NCBI GenBank assembly: GCA_012719355.1 | Contig: JAAYAM010000261.1 | Coordinates: forward strand, 1 to 41,663 | Source of the DNA: Acidobacteriota bacterium | GTDB lineage: Bacteria; Acidobacteriota; UBA6911 | DNA length: 41,663 nt | Reading direction: 5' to 3' | Shown here: positions 25,810-32,704 of the stretch, one piece after another | Layout of the letters: each line of letters opens with the position of its first letter | Position numbering within the stretch: position 1 is the first letter of the stretch | The notes under the pieces: model-generated | Told to the model about the DNA's origin: nothing | The model's input: only the letters and a program-made list of their open reading frames with translations | Database searches by the model: none | Program-made: the position numbers and the translations under genes

Positions 25810-26259
25810 TTATCCGAGTGCATCAAGGGCCCGGATCACCTCTTCCGCATGCCCGTCAACCTTGACGTTCGGAAAGACCTTCTTGATTAGCCCATCTGTT
25901 CCGACGATGAAGGTAGTGCGCTGAATTCCTGGCACTGGCTTATCGTTCAATACACCGAATGCGGCTGCAGTCTTCCTGTCGCTGTCGGACAGCAGCGGCA
26001 TGTTGAGGGTATATTTATCGCGGAATGCCGCCTGGGCCTCGACACTGTCGAGACTCAGGCCGATCACCGCCGTTCCCCTTTTCTCGATCTCCGCCATGGC
26101 GTCGCGGAACCCGCACGCCTCGCGTGTTCAACCCGGCGTGTCAGCCTTGGGGAAAAAAAAGAGAACAATATTCCTGCCGGCGAAATCGCCGAGCGTGCGT
26201 ATCCGTCCGTGATCGTCGGCAATTGAAAAATCAGGCGCCCTGTCTCCCACTTTCAACAT
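25810..26259 (-). CDS. Selenocysteine-containing peroxiredoxin (BCP/PrxQ type), in-frame UGA at codon 44
   Basis: Read from the ATG at 26259 (GGAGGAG Shine-Dalgarno, 4 nt spacing), this frame encodes a complete 149-residue BCP/PrxQ peroxiredoxin if the TGA at 26130-26128 is decoded. The N-terminal part (KVGDRAPDFSIADDHGR, NIVLFFFPKADTPG) leads straight to TGA, then TREACGFRD. In the family this site is TPGCT, so the UGA replaces precisely the peroxidatic Cys; the resolving Cys is retained five residues later (Cys49), and the active-site Arg is in IQRTTFIVG (Arg114). The reaction is reduction of H2O2 or organic peroxides with electrons from thioredoxin-like donors, in the cytoplasm. No other stop or frameshift interrupts it, and a SECIS-like hairpin follows the UGA. 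Alternative: a nonsense mutation; automatic calling would yield only the 95-aa part from 26097. Confidence 0.85.
26098..26130 (-). promoter_or_regulatory. UGA codon and candidate bacterial SECIS hairpin
   Basis: On the minus strand UGA occupies 26130-26128. From 9 to 30 nt after it (26119-26098) the RNA folds into GGCGU-GCGG, loop GUU, CCGC, bulged G, ACGCC: nine base pairs with one bulge. The apical loop begins with G at 18 nt from the UGA. From memory, bacterial SECIS elements need a stem-loop close behind the UGA, an apical loop about 16 to 37 nt away and a G in its first two bases; all three hold. The bulge is on the 3' side, unlike the bulged U of E. coli fdhF. Confidence 0.7.
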
Positions 26260-26299
26260 ATATCTCCTCCACATTAATTCTATATCCGGCAAATTGGTT

Positions 26300-26329
26300 T
26301 TGTAGACCCGTGGCCGAAATGCTTATAAT
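26300..26329 (+). promoter_or_regulatory. Promoter of the PAS-GGDEF gene
   Basis: A perfect TATAAT (26324-26329) is preceded after 18 bp by TTGTAG (26300-26305). Transcription would begin near 26336, giving an 86-nt leader before the ATG at 26422. It lies in the 162-bp divergent region shared with the selenoprotein peroxiredoxin. Confidence 0.5.
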
Positions 26330-26421
26330 GGAGGCTCTTATCTGGAAAAGTCGCAAACGGCTGCGGTTCTACCGGGGCTTTCCGCCTGTGCCGCATGCAG
26401 ATGCATTTGAAGGTGGATCCT

Positions 26422-27564
26422 ATGAACAGAACCAGGAATGACCGGATTGCATCACAGGGATTCAACGCAGAAGAAGAGCTCAAGCGGATCAGGAGGAAGT
26501 ACGACGATCTGTGCCGCCAGATGGATGAGGCTCTCAGCGAGACCATGGAACGGTCCAATCGGATCGTCATGGAGACCGAGATATCAAATCTCATAATGAA
26601 CCAGGTCTTCAATGCGTCCAACGACGGGATCTGGGCCGTCGACAGGAATCATAAAGTCATCCGTGTGAACAGGAAGCTTCTGGATCTGCTCGGGATGAAC
26701 GCCGAGGAAGTGGTCGGGTTGAAATGTTACGATCTCCTGAATGATGCGTGCCGCCGCGGCAGCGAAAAGTGCCCCATGAAACAGATCCTTGCCGGCGAAC
26801 GGATGATCGAACAGGAGAAGGCCTTGACTTTCAGGTCGGGCAAGACCATCCCGTTTTTGGTGACATCGACTCCACTGGCGAACCTGGAGATGAGCACCAT
26901 CGGACTGGTCGAAACGTTTTCTGATATCACCGAAAGAAAGAACTCCGAGATGAAGCTTCAGCTTGCCAACAGGGAACTGGAGCTGGCTAACCGCAAACTT
27001 GCAAGACTCGCCACTGAAGACGGATTGACAGACCTCCACAACCGGCGTCGTTTTGACGACTATCTCAACACCGAATGGCGCAGGCAGGCCCGCGAGCGCA
27101 GGCCGATTTCACTCATCATGGCCGATGTCGATTTCTTCAAGCGTTACAACGACTGTTATGGTCACCAGGCAGGGGACGCCTGCCTGAAAATGGTGGCCGC
27201 GGTCATCCGAAAGAAGAGCCGCCGCTCATCCGACCTGTGCGCCCGGTACGGGGGAGAGGAATTCGCCGTAGTAATGCCCGGGACAGATGTTGAAGGCGGA
27301 TTGCACGTTGCGGAGATGATACGTCAGGAGGTGGCCGGACTGAGGATTCAGCACGACAATTCTTCTGTTGCGCCTTATTTAACGGTCAGTTGCGGCGTTG
27401 CCTGCGTCATTCCTGACCCGCGTGCAAACCCCCAAACCCTGATCGAGCGGGCGGATCGGGCGCTCTATGGTGCCAAGATCAAAGGGCGCAACTGCGTCCT
27501 TCGGTACGAAGATGTATCGAGTGATTCGGTTAAGCGGCTTCCCACCCAGGCGAAACAGTCCTAA
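26422..27564 (+). CDS. PAS-domain diguanylate cyclase (GGEEF)
   Basis: The 380-aa cytoplasmic protein makes cyclic di-GMP from two GTP. Residues about 15-60 form a coiled coil, 60-175 a PAS domain (NASNDGIWAVDRNHKVIRVN, ending FSDITERK), 175-200 a signalling helix, and 200-365 a GGDEF domain. The active site is GGEEF at 277-281 with the metal Asp235 in ADVDFFKRYND. An inhibitory site RxxD (Arg268-Asp271) lies five residues before GGEEF, so product inhibition is expected. The PAS domain has three cysteines (Cys102, Cys110, Cys117) in the CYDLL-C-KCP pattern seen in some redox-type PAS domains; their role is unproven. The ATG at 26422 with GGTGG 6 nt upstream is preferred to 26395. Confidence 0.93.
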   Translation: MNRTRNDRIASQGFNAEEELKRIRRKYDDLCRQMDEALSETMERSNRIVMETEISNLIMNQVFNASNDGIWAVDRNHKVIRVNRKLLDLLGMNAEEVVGLKCYDLLNDACRRGSEKCPMKQILAGERMIEQEKALTFRSGKTIPFLVTSTPLANLEMSTIGLVETFSDITERKNSEMKLQLANRELELANRKLARLATEDGLTDLHNRRRFDDYLNTEWRRQARERRPISLIMADVDFFKRYNDCYGHQAGDACLKMVAAVIRKKSRRSSDLCARYGGEEFAVVMPGTDVEGGLHVAEMIRQEVAGLRIQHDNSSVAPYLTVSCGVACVIPDPRANPQTLIERADRALYGAKIKGRNCVLRYEDVSSDSVKRLPTQAKQS

Positions 27565-27597
27565 GTTCCGGTCTCATCAGGCCGATAATGTCAGAAA

Positions 27598-28107
27598 ATG
27601 GACGAAACTTACTACCGGGATCCAGATAGTGGAGAGTTGCGGCCGGAGAGACGTTCAGGAATGGACCGAAGGGGCCCAGTGTCTTTCCGGGAACTGTTTG
27701 TACGCCCTCACAAGCGAAGAAGGAGCAGAGGACGCCGCAGGACTGACAGGGGTGCATACGTCGACATCTATGATCCCCGTACCATAATAATTGCGATCGC
27801 GGTTGTGCTTCTTTCCGGCATGGATGCTGTGATTACCGCCGTCCATCTGATAAAGGGGACAGCAACTGAACTCAATCCGATTCTCGAACGGGTCATCAGT
27901 AGCGGTGGGCTCCCTGCTTTTTTCACAGTAAAGGCTGCCCTGACTGTCATCCCGATAGCGATTATCGTGGTCCACCAGGAATGGGCCCTGGGCAGGTATG
28001 CAGCGCGGCTGTGCCTGCTTTCGTATGCTCTGCTGTCCGTCTATCATATCTGGCTGATAATCGCGCTCGGAAAGAGCGGCACCTTTTTTGCGTTTCAGCT
28101 CTGGTAG
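27598..28107 (+). CDS. DUF5658-like small membrane protein
   Basis: This 169-aa protein has a charged cytoplasmic N-terminus with arginine-rich patches (ERRSGMDRRG, then KRRRSRGRRRTDRG) and three predicted membrane helices (about residues 60-80, 100-125, 135-160). The helix pattern with AVLLSGMDAVITAVHLIKGTATELNP fits DUF5658, a family of unknown function in which Asp, Thr, Glu-x-Asn-Pro residues of the first helix pair are conserved. It follows the diguanylate cyclase by 33 bp and may be cotranscribed. The ERR-x-DRR patch is also seen in small c-di-GMP-associated or PilZ-adjacent proteins, which is suggestive only. Its 3' end overlaps the convergent hpt gene by 13 bp. Confidence 0.75.
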   Translation: MDETYYRDPDSGELRPERRSGMDRRGPVSFRELFVRPHKRRRSRGRRRTDRGAYVDIYDPRTIIIAIAVVLLSGMDAVITAVHLIKGTATELNPILERVISSGGLPAFFTVKAALTVIPIAIIVVHQEWALGRYAARLCLLSYALLSVYHIWLIIALGKSGTFFAFQLW

Positions 28108-28634
28108 ATTTCCTTCTTGAGTATCCCGAGGCAGGTGAGATTACGGTAGAGTTGGCCGTAGTCGAGGCCGAATCCGACCACAAAACGATCGGGTATTTCA
28201 AAACAGCTGTATTTGACCGGTATGTCGACGAGCCGCCGTGTAGCCTTGTTGACGAACGTGCAGACTGCTGTACTGTGCGGATGCCTCTCCTGAAGCATGT
28301 TCAGCAGGTAGCGGAGCGTCAAGCCCATGTCCACGATGTCCTCGATAATGAGAACGTCCATTCCCTGTATCGCGATGTCGAGATCTTTCGAGATTCGAAC
28401 GACTCCGGGCAAAGCCCTGCCGGGAGAGAAACTCTCGATTCCCAGGAAATCGATGCGCACGGGAATGCTCAGGGCCTGGGCGAGATGGGTCATGAAGAAG
28501 ACCGCTCCTTTTAGCACTGCAACGAGGACCAAATCGCGGCCTCTGTAGTCGGATGATATCTCCCCGGCGACTTCCTTGATGCGTCGGTGGATTTCTTCTT
28601 CGGTGAAAAGTATTTTTTCCAGATCCTCGATCAT
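28095..28634 (-). CDS. hpt: Hypoxanthine phosphoribosyltransferase
   Basis: This 179-aa purine-salvage enzyme converts hypoxanthine or guanine plus PRPP to IMP or GMP. The PRPP-binding motif is VLIIEDIVDMGLTL, the loop for substrate binding begins LVLVAVLKGAVFFM, and the C-terminal purine site has RFVVGFGLDYGQLYRNL. Length is typical of bacterial Hpt. Its ATG overlaps the stop of the kinase-fusion gene by 4 nt, so both are translationally coupled. That coupling suggests the partner also acts in nucleotide metabolism. Confidence 0.95.
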   Translation of the reverse strand: MIEDLEKILFTEEEIHRRIKEVAGEISSDYRGRDLVLVAVLKGAVFFMTHLAQALSIPVRIDFLGIESFSPGRALPGVVRISKDLDIAIQGMDVLIIEDIVDMGLTLRYLLNMLQERHPHSTAVCTFVNKATRRLVDIPVKYSCFEIPDRFVVGFGLDYGQLYRNLTCLGILKKEIYQS

Positions 28635-29629
28635 GAGACTTCACCGGGATTGACCAGTTTTCGGGCAGTGTATTTGAAGATCAGGTCTTCCAGATCCTTC
28701 TGGTAGAGAAGCTGTATTTTTATTTCCGGATATCTTTCCCGCAGCATTCTGACCTTGCGGTTCTTCCTCGTGACGAGAGACTGCTTCATTGTGGTGAGCT
28801 CCACGTAAAGATCGCTGTCAGGAAGGTAGAAGTCCGGCGAGAAAGCCTCCAGAATATTTCCTTCCTCATCGAAGCGAAGTGGAAACGTTCGCGGTTCATA
28901 TTCCCACCTGATTCCGTAGAAATCCATGAGGCGGGAAAAGAAGAGTTCGCTCGGATGCGCGAACTGGTTCAGGGCAGGGTTATGTTCCAGCGAAAGTGTT
29001 GTCAGGGTCCTCTGCAGCCTGATCTGGTTGCGCAGTTTCAGCCTCTCGACTGTCTCGTTCGAAACCATTCCGTATGTTTCGACCTTCTTTGCCCTTGCGG
29101 CCGCCAGGACAAGCTCTGTCACCTGGCTTATTCCGAGCGAGGCGGTATTTATGGTGAGGTCATAATGCTCCGGGATCTCGCTCGAGCACCGGAAAGTCGA
29201 GCGAAGAAAACGGTGATGGCTCCGGTCCTGTTTCTCAACCTTGTGTAAAGCGTCTTCCATGGAAACCGACTCCGCCTGCATGACATGCCGTGCCCTCGCT
29301 TCACGCGGAGCGGTGATCCGGACGTGAAGAGCATTCGGGAAAGAACGGAAGATGAACTGCCCGCCGCACTCGAGGATTACGAGGTGATTCAGCAGTGCCA
29401 TGTCGGCGAGAACTGCGGAAATGAGTCTGGAGAAAAGCTTGCCCGATTCGCGTTCACGTGGAGTGTGGCTGATTTCGCCCTTAAGGGAGTAGTCAAGCTG
29501 ATAGCGCTCGCTGATGATTTCGCTGACCCGCTCCGGGGTGATCAATTCAAAACCAAGCCGGACAGCGACTTCCCGGCCTACTGTCTCTCCTCCGCTCCCA
29601 TATTGGTGCGAAATTGTGATGATTGCCAA
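28631..29629 (-). CDS. Cytidylate kinase-like domain fused to a PD-(D/E)XK-like domain
   Basis: The 332-aa product starts with a P-loop NMP-kinase-like domain (ITISHQYGSGGETVGREVA, residues about 3-25; then ILECGGQFIFRSFPNALHVRI and a lid-like RARHVMQAES) that fits the cytidylate-kinase-like family. From about residue 225 a second domain follows: an acidic helix (HPSELFFSRLMDFYG), a strand pair and SPDFYLPDSDLYVELTTMK, which has the order Glu, Asp, Glu-x-Thr...Lys expected of a PD-(D/E)XK nuclease fold. Whether it is catalytic is unknown. The start codon is TTG at 29629 behind GGAGG with 5-nt spacing. It precedes hpt in one operon. The kinase substrate is inferred only from fold similarity. 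Confidence 0.7.
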   Translation of the reverse strand: MAIITISHQYGSGGETVGREVAVRLGFELITPERVSEIISERYQLDYSLKGEISHTPRERESGKLFSRLISAVLADMALLNHLVILECGGQFIFRSFPNALHVRITAPREARARHVMQAESVSMEDALHKVEKQDRSHHRFLRSTFRCSSEIPEHYDLTINTASLGISQVTELVLAAARAKKVETYGMVSNETVERLKLRNQIRLQRTLTTLSLEHNPALNQFAHPSELFFSRLMDFYGIRWEYEPRTFPLRFDEEGNILEAFSPDFYLPDSDLYVELTTMKQSLVTRKNRKVRMLRERYPEIKIQLLYQKDLEDLIFKYTARKLVNPGEVS

Positions 29630-29714
29630 CCCGACCTCCGGACTGCCCCAAGCTCATCCATACCATACTGGAAGCGTTCGGGGTAGAGCCAACTGAAATC
29701 GAGCGGGACGCTTG

Positions 29715-29744
29715 TTGAGGGTTTCAGCGTTCAGATGCTAGTAT
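29715..29744 (+). promoter_or_regulatory. Promoter of the CitE-MoxR-VWA transcription unit
   Basis: TTGAGG (29715-29720) and TAGTAT (29739-29744) are 18 bp apart and TGC precedes the -10 hexamer directly (extended -10). Start of transcription would fall near 29751, leaving about 25 nt that include the AGGAGGG ribosome site for the ATG at 29776. Confidence 0.5.
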
Positions 29745-29775
29745 GGGTAGGAAGCTCGAAAGGAGGGCCGCGGAT

Positions 29776-30651
29776 ATGAAACCGAATATGCGACGTACCG
29801 TACTATACGTCCCCGGCGACAGCGAGAAGATGCTGGGGCGCGCCGCAGCACTGGATTCGGATACGCTTCTGCTGAATCTGGAGGACGGAGTCGCATCATC
29901 GAGGAAGGACGCCGCTCGCGCGAACGTGGCCGCAGCACTGGAGCAGATTGATTTCGGCCGCAGGGAAGTCGTGGTCCGGATCAACAGCCTTCGTACCGAT
30001 ACGGGAAAGCGGGATTTGGCTGATATAGTGCCGCTCGGCCCGGACGCCGTATGTTTGCCGAAAGTTGAGAAGGGTGCTGACATCCTCGCGGCGGAAGCAT
30101 TGATCCTGGAACTCGAAACCAGGCACAAGATGCCTCCGGGAGGCATAATGCTTCACGCGATGATCGAATCCGCAGCCGGGCTCCTGCGCGGCGCCGAGAT
30201 TGCCAACGCCTCACCACGGATGTCGTCACTCGTTTTCGGATCGGCCGATTACGCCAGCGATCTCAGGTGCCATGTCGGTGAAGATCGTTCGGAACTCCTG
30301 CTGGCCCTGCAGATGATCGTCGTTTCAGCGCGCTCCGCGGGAATTGATGCCATCGACGCTCCGTGCTTTGACATCAGGAACCTCGATCTGCTTGGCAGAG
30401 AATCGGCGCAGGCCCGCAGAATGGGATTTGACGGCAAGTGCGCCTTGCATCCGGATCAGCTCGAGACCATAAATCACGTCTTTGACGTAACTCCGGAAGA
30501 GATCGCATGGGCCGAGAAGGTGCTCAAGGAGCTCGATGATGCGGAATCAAGAGGAAAAGCCCTGACTACCGTTGATGGTCAGCTGCTTGACAATCCGCAT
30601 CGGACTGCCGCAGAGAGAATACTCGCCGGGAAGGGACGGCAGGCACAATAA
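29776..30651 (+). CDS. CitE-like / HpcH-HpaI family lyase
   Basis: This 291-aa TIM-barrel enzyme cleaves or condenses a CoA-thioester of a hydroxy-acid, as citryl-CoA lyase beta subunits, malyl-CoA or beta-methylmalyl-CoA lyases do. Visible motifs are RTVLYVPGDSEKMLGRA, the divalent-metal region LNLEDGV, VVRIN, MIESAAGLL with the second metal acid, VFGSADYASDL and GFDGKCALHPDQ, which closes the acyl-CoA site. No CitD or CitF gene is adjacent, so a stand-alone malyl-CoA or citramalyl-CoA lyase is more likely than citrate lyase. The start at 29776 has AGGAGGG 8 nt upstream; the earlier in-frame ATG at 29743 lacks one and lies within the promoter. MoxR follows after 27 bp. Confidence 0.88.
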   Translation: MKPNMRRTVLYVPGDSEKMLGRAAALDSDTLLLNLEDGVASSRKDAARANVAAALEQIDFGRREVVVRINSLRTDTGKRDLADIVPLGPDAVCLPKVEKGADILAAEALILELETRHKMPPGGIMLHAMIESAAGLLRGAEIANASPRMSSLVFGSADYASDLRCHVGEDRSELLLALQMIVVSARSAGIDAIDAPCFDIRNLDLLGRESAQARRMGFDGKCALHPDQLETINHVFDVTPEEIAWAEKVLKELDDAESRGKALTTVDGQLLDNPHRTAAERILAGKGRQAQ

Positions 30652-30678
30652 CAGCGTAACAGGAGGTACTCACCGCAG

Positions 30679-31482
30679 ATGGACAGATTCAAAGGGACCG
30701 GCAGCTATATCCTCAGCGATGCTCTGAGGGAAATCGTCAATGCGTCGATCGTTCTCCGCAGGCCTCTCCTGTTGAAGGGCGAACCCGGGACGGGAAAGAC
30801 GGAACTTGCGCAGGTGATTGCGGAGGACCTGAAGCTGCGTCTGATCCGCTGGAACATCAAGTCGACCACCAAGGCAAGTGACGGATTGTATGTCTACGAC
30901 ACCGTTCAGCGGCTGAATGATTCGCGCTTCCACGACAAGGACGTTTCCGACATCAAGCAGTACATCAAGCTGGGTAAGCTGGGAGAAGCCCTGTGTGCTC
31001 AGGAACAGGTCGTACTTCTAATCGACGAAATCGACAAGGCGGATCTGGAATTTCCAAACGACCTGCTGTTTGAACTCGACCAGATGAGCTTCGACATCGT
31101 CGAGACGGGAGAGCATTTCAAGGCCAGCCACCGTCCAATTGTGGTTATCACCAGCAACAGCGAAAAGGAGCTGCCTGACGCCTTCCTACGCCGCTGCCTG
31201 TTCCACTATATTGAATTCCCGGATCCCGAGATGATGGAAAGAATAGCTAAAGTCCACTTCCCGGACCTGAAGCAGAATCTGCTGACCCAGATTGTCGCGA
31301 AATTCTACTTCATCCGCCAGAGGCACGAGCTCAGGAAGAGGCCGTCAACCAGTGAATTGCTTGACTGGATCCAGGCGATTCTAGCCGGAGGAATCACCGA
31401 AGGCGAACTGAACAAGCGCCTGCCATTCCTTGGCGTACTGCTGAAGACGGAGGAAGACGTCGCCAGAGTGGCTGTTCACTGA
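30679..31482 (+). CDS. MoxR-family AAA+ ATPase
   Basis: A 267-aa cytoplasmic AAA+ ATPase, of the MoxR class that partners with VWA-domain proteins as a chaperone for enzyme maturation or metal insertion. Walker A is GEPGTGKT (Lys40), Walker B is VVLLIDEIDKAD, sensor 1 is VVITSNSEKELPDAF and the arginine finger is RRC. The C-terminal lid ends in a helix (STSELLDWIQAIL). A GGAGG site lies 12 nt before the ATG. The adjacent VWA gene begins 33 bp downstream; the pair is the usual arrangement of MoxR-CoxE-like systems. The client is unknown. Confidence 0.92.
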   Translation: MDRFKGTGSYILSDALREIVNASIVLRRPLLLKGEPGTGKTELAQVIAEDLKLRLIRWNIKSTTKASDGLYVYDTVQRLNDSRFHDKDVSDIKQYIKLGKLGEALCAQEQVVLLIDEIDKADLEFPNDLLFELDQMSFDIVETGEHFKASHRPIVVITSNSEKELPDAFLRRCLFHYIEFPDPEMMERIAKVHFPDLKQNLLTQIVAKFYFIRQRHELRKRPSTSELLDWIQAILAGGITEGELNKRLPFLGVLLKTEEDVARVAVH

Positions 31483-31515
31483 AGATCCCAGCCGGGACAA
31501 TAAAGGGATGTTCTT

Positions 31516-32685
31516 ATGTTCGTCAACTTCTTCAAGGCCTTGAGAAGGCGGGGAGTGCCGGTCACTTTCAACGAGTGGCTCCTGCTGCAGGATGCGCTTT
31601 CGCAAAACCTAATTGACAGTTCACTTACGCGCTTTTACTACATAGCCCGCTCGATCCTGGTCAAGAGCGAGGGTCATTTCGACAAGTACGATCAGGCATT
31701 CCTTGAGTGCTTCGGACATATCGAATCGGATGATGACCTGATCCGCAGAATAGAGGAGCGGCTGCTCCAGATGCCTCCGCTCCAGCTTACGGAAGAGGAG
31801 AAGCGGATGGTGGAGGAGTTGTCGCTGGAAGAAGCGCGAGCCCGCTTTGAAGAAAGACTGAGGAACCAGGACGATGATCTGCACGTGGGAGGGAACAGGG
31901 CCATCGGGGTGCGTGGTCGATCACCCTACGGCGCCTGGGGATATAATCCTGCCGGTATCAGGATCGGGCAGCATCAGAGCCGCATGCGCAGCGCGATTCA
32001 GATCGCCGAGAAGCGAACCTTCAGAAATTATCGTGATGATGTAACGCTCGATACCCGCTCCATCAAAACGGTCCTCAGCTACATACGGCAGGTCGTGCGT
32101 GAAGGACCGCGCGACATGCTGGATGTGGAAGGAACCATAGATGCGACGTGCCGGAATGCAGGTGAACTCGAATTCATCTGGGAGAGGGCGAGAAAGAAGC
32201 GAATCAAGCTGATGCTTTTGATGGACGCCGGCGGAACGATGAATCCGTATTCCGAGCTTGTCAGCCGACTCTTCTCAGCCGCAAAGGACATTGTTAAGGA
32301 CCTGCGATACTACTACTTTCATAACTGCATTTACCAGGAACTCTACACCGACATAGAGCAGATGTCGGCGGTTTCCACACGAAAAGTGCTCGATCAGACC
32401 AGCCGCAACTACAAGGTGATCCTGGTCGGCGACGCGTACATGGCCCCCAGCGAATTGCTCAGCCGCAATGGAGCGATCGATTACTGGTACCGAAACGACC
32501 GGCCCGGAATCGAGTGGCTGATGGACGTGAGGAAGAGATTCCGGAAAGTGATCTGGCTGAACCCCGAACCGGCGGAGTGGTGGGCTTCAGTGCCGAGCAC
32601 CAGGATGATCCAGAGAATCTTTCCGATGTATGAGTTGACCCTTGAAGGAATGCGTTCAGGGGCGCGAGCCCTGATAAAAGCATAA
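31516..32685 (+). CDS. VWA-domain CoxE-like protein
   Basis: The 389-aa protein has an N-terminal helical region (FFKALRRRGVPVTFNEWLLL) and a C-terminal von Willebrand A-like domain beginning near residue 230. The MIDAS motif is degenerate: DAGGTM at Asp237 replaces the usual D-x-S-x-S. The central linker contains a glycine-rich loop near residue 140 (RSPYGAWGYNPAGIRIG). CoxE-type proteins act with a MoxR ATPase to mature metalloenzymes such as CO dehydrogenase, but many orphan pairs exist. It is cotranscribed with the MoxR gene directly upstream. The client cannot be named. Confidence 0.85.
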   Translation: MFVNFFKALRRRGVPVTFNEWLLLQDALSQNLIDSSLTRFYYIARSILVKSEGHFDKYDQAFLECFGHIESDDDLIRRIEERLLQMPPLQLTEEEKRMVEELSLEEARARFEERLRNQDDDLHVGGNRAIGVRGRSPYGAWGYNPAGIRIGQHQSRMRSAIQIAEKRTFRNYRDDVTLDTRSIKTVLSYIRQVVREGPRDMLDVEGTIDATCRNAGELEFIWERARKKRIKLMLLMDAGGTMNPYSELVSRLFSAAKDIVKDLRYYYFHNCIYQELYTDIEQMSAVSTRKVLDQTSRNYKVILVGDAYMAPSELLSRNGAIDYWYRNDRPGIEWLMDVRKRFRKVIWLNPEPAEWWASVPSTRMIQRIFPMYELTLEGMRSGARALIKA

Positions 32686-32704
32686 CCGGCGATGCCGTCA
32701 CGCT

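Noticed and set aside
25810-26097. The peroxiredoxin as a short 95-aa protein starting at 26097
   Set aside because: It would lack the whole N-terminal half of the thioredoxin fold including the active site, and no Shine-Dalgarno precedes it. The full frame with UGA is the better reading.
26128-26130. Peroxiredoxin as a pseudogene with a frameshift
   Set aside because: The frame is the same on both sides of the TGA, and both flanks keep family residues. A simple nonsense mutation remains possible but would have to hit the catalytic codon by chance.
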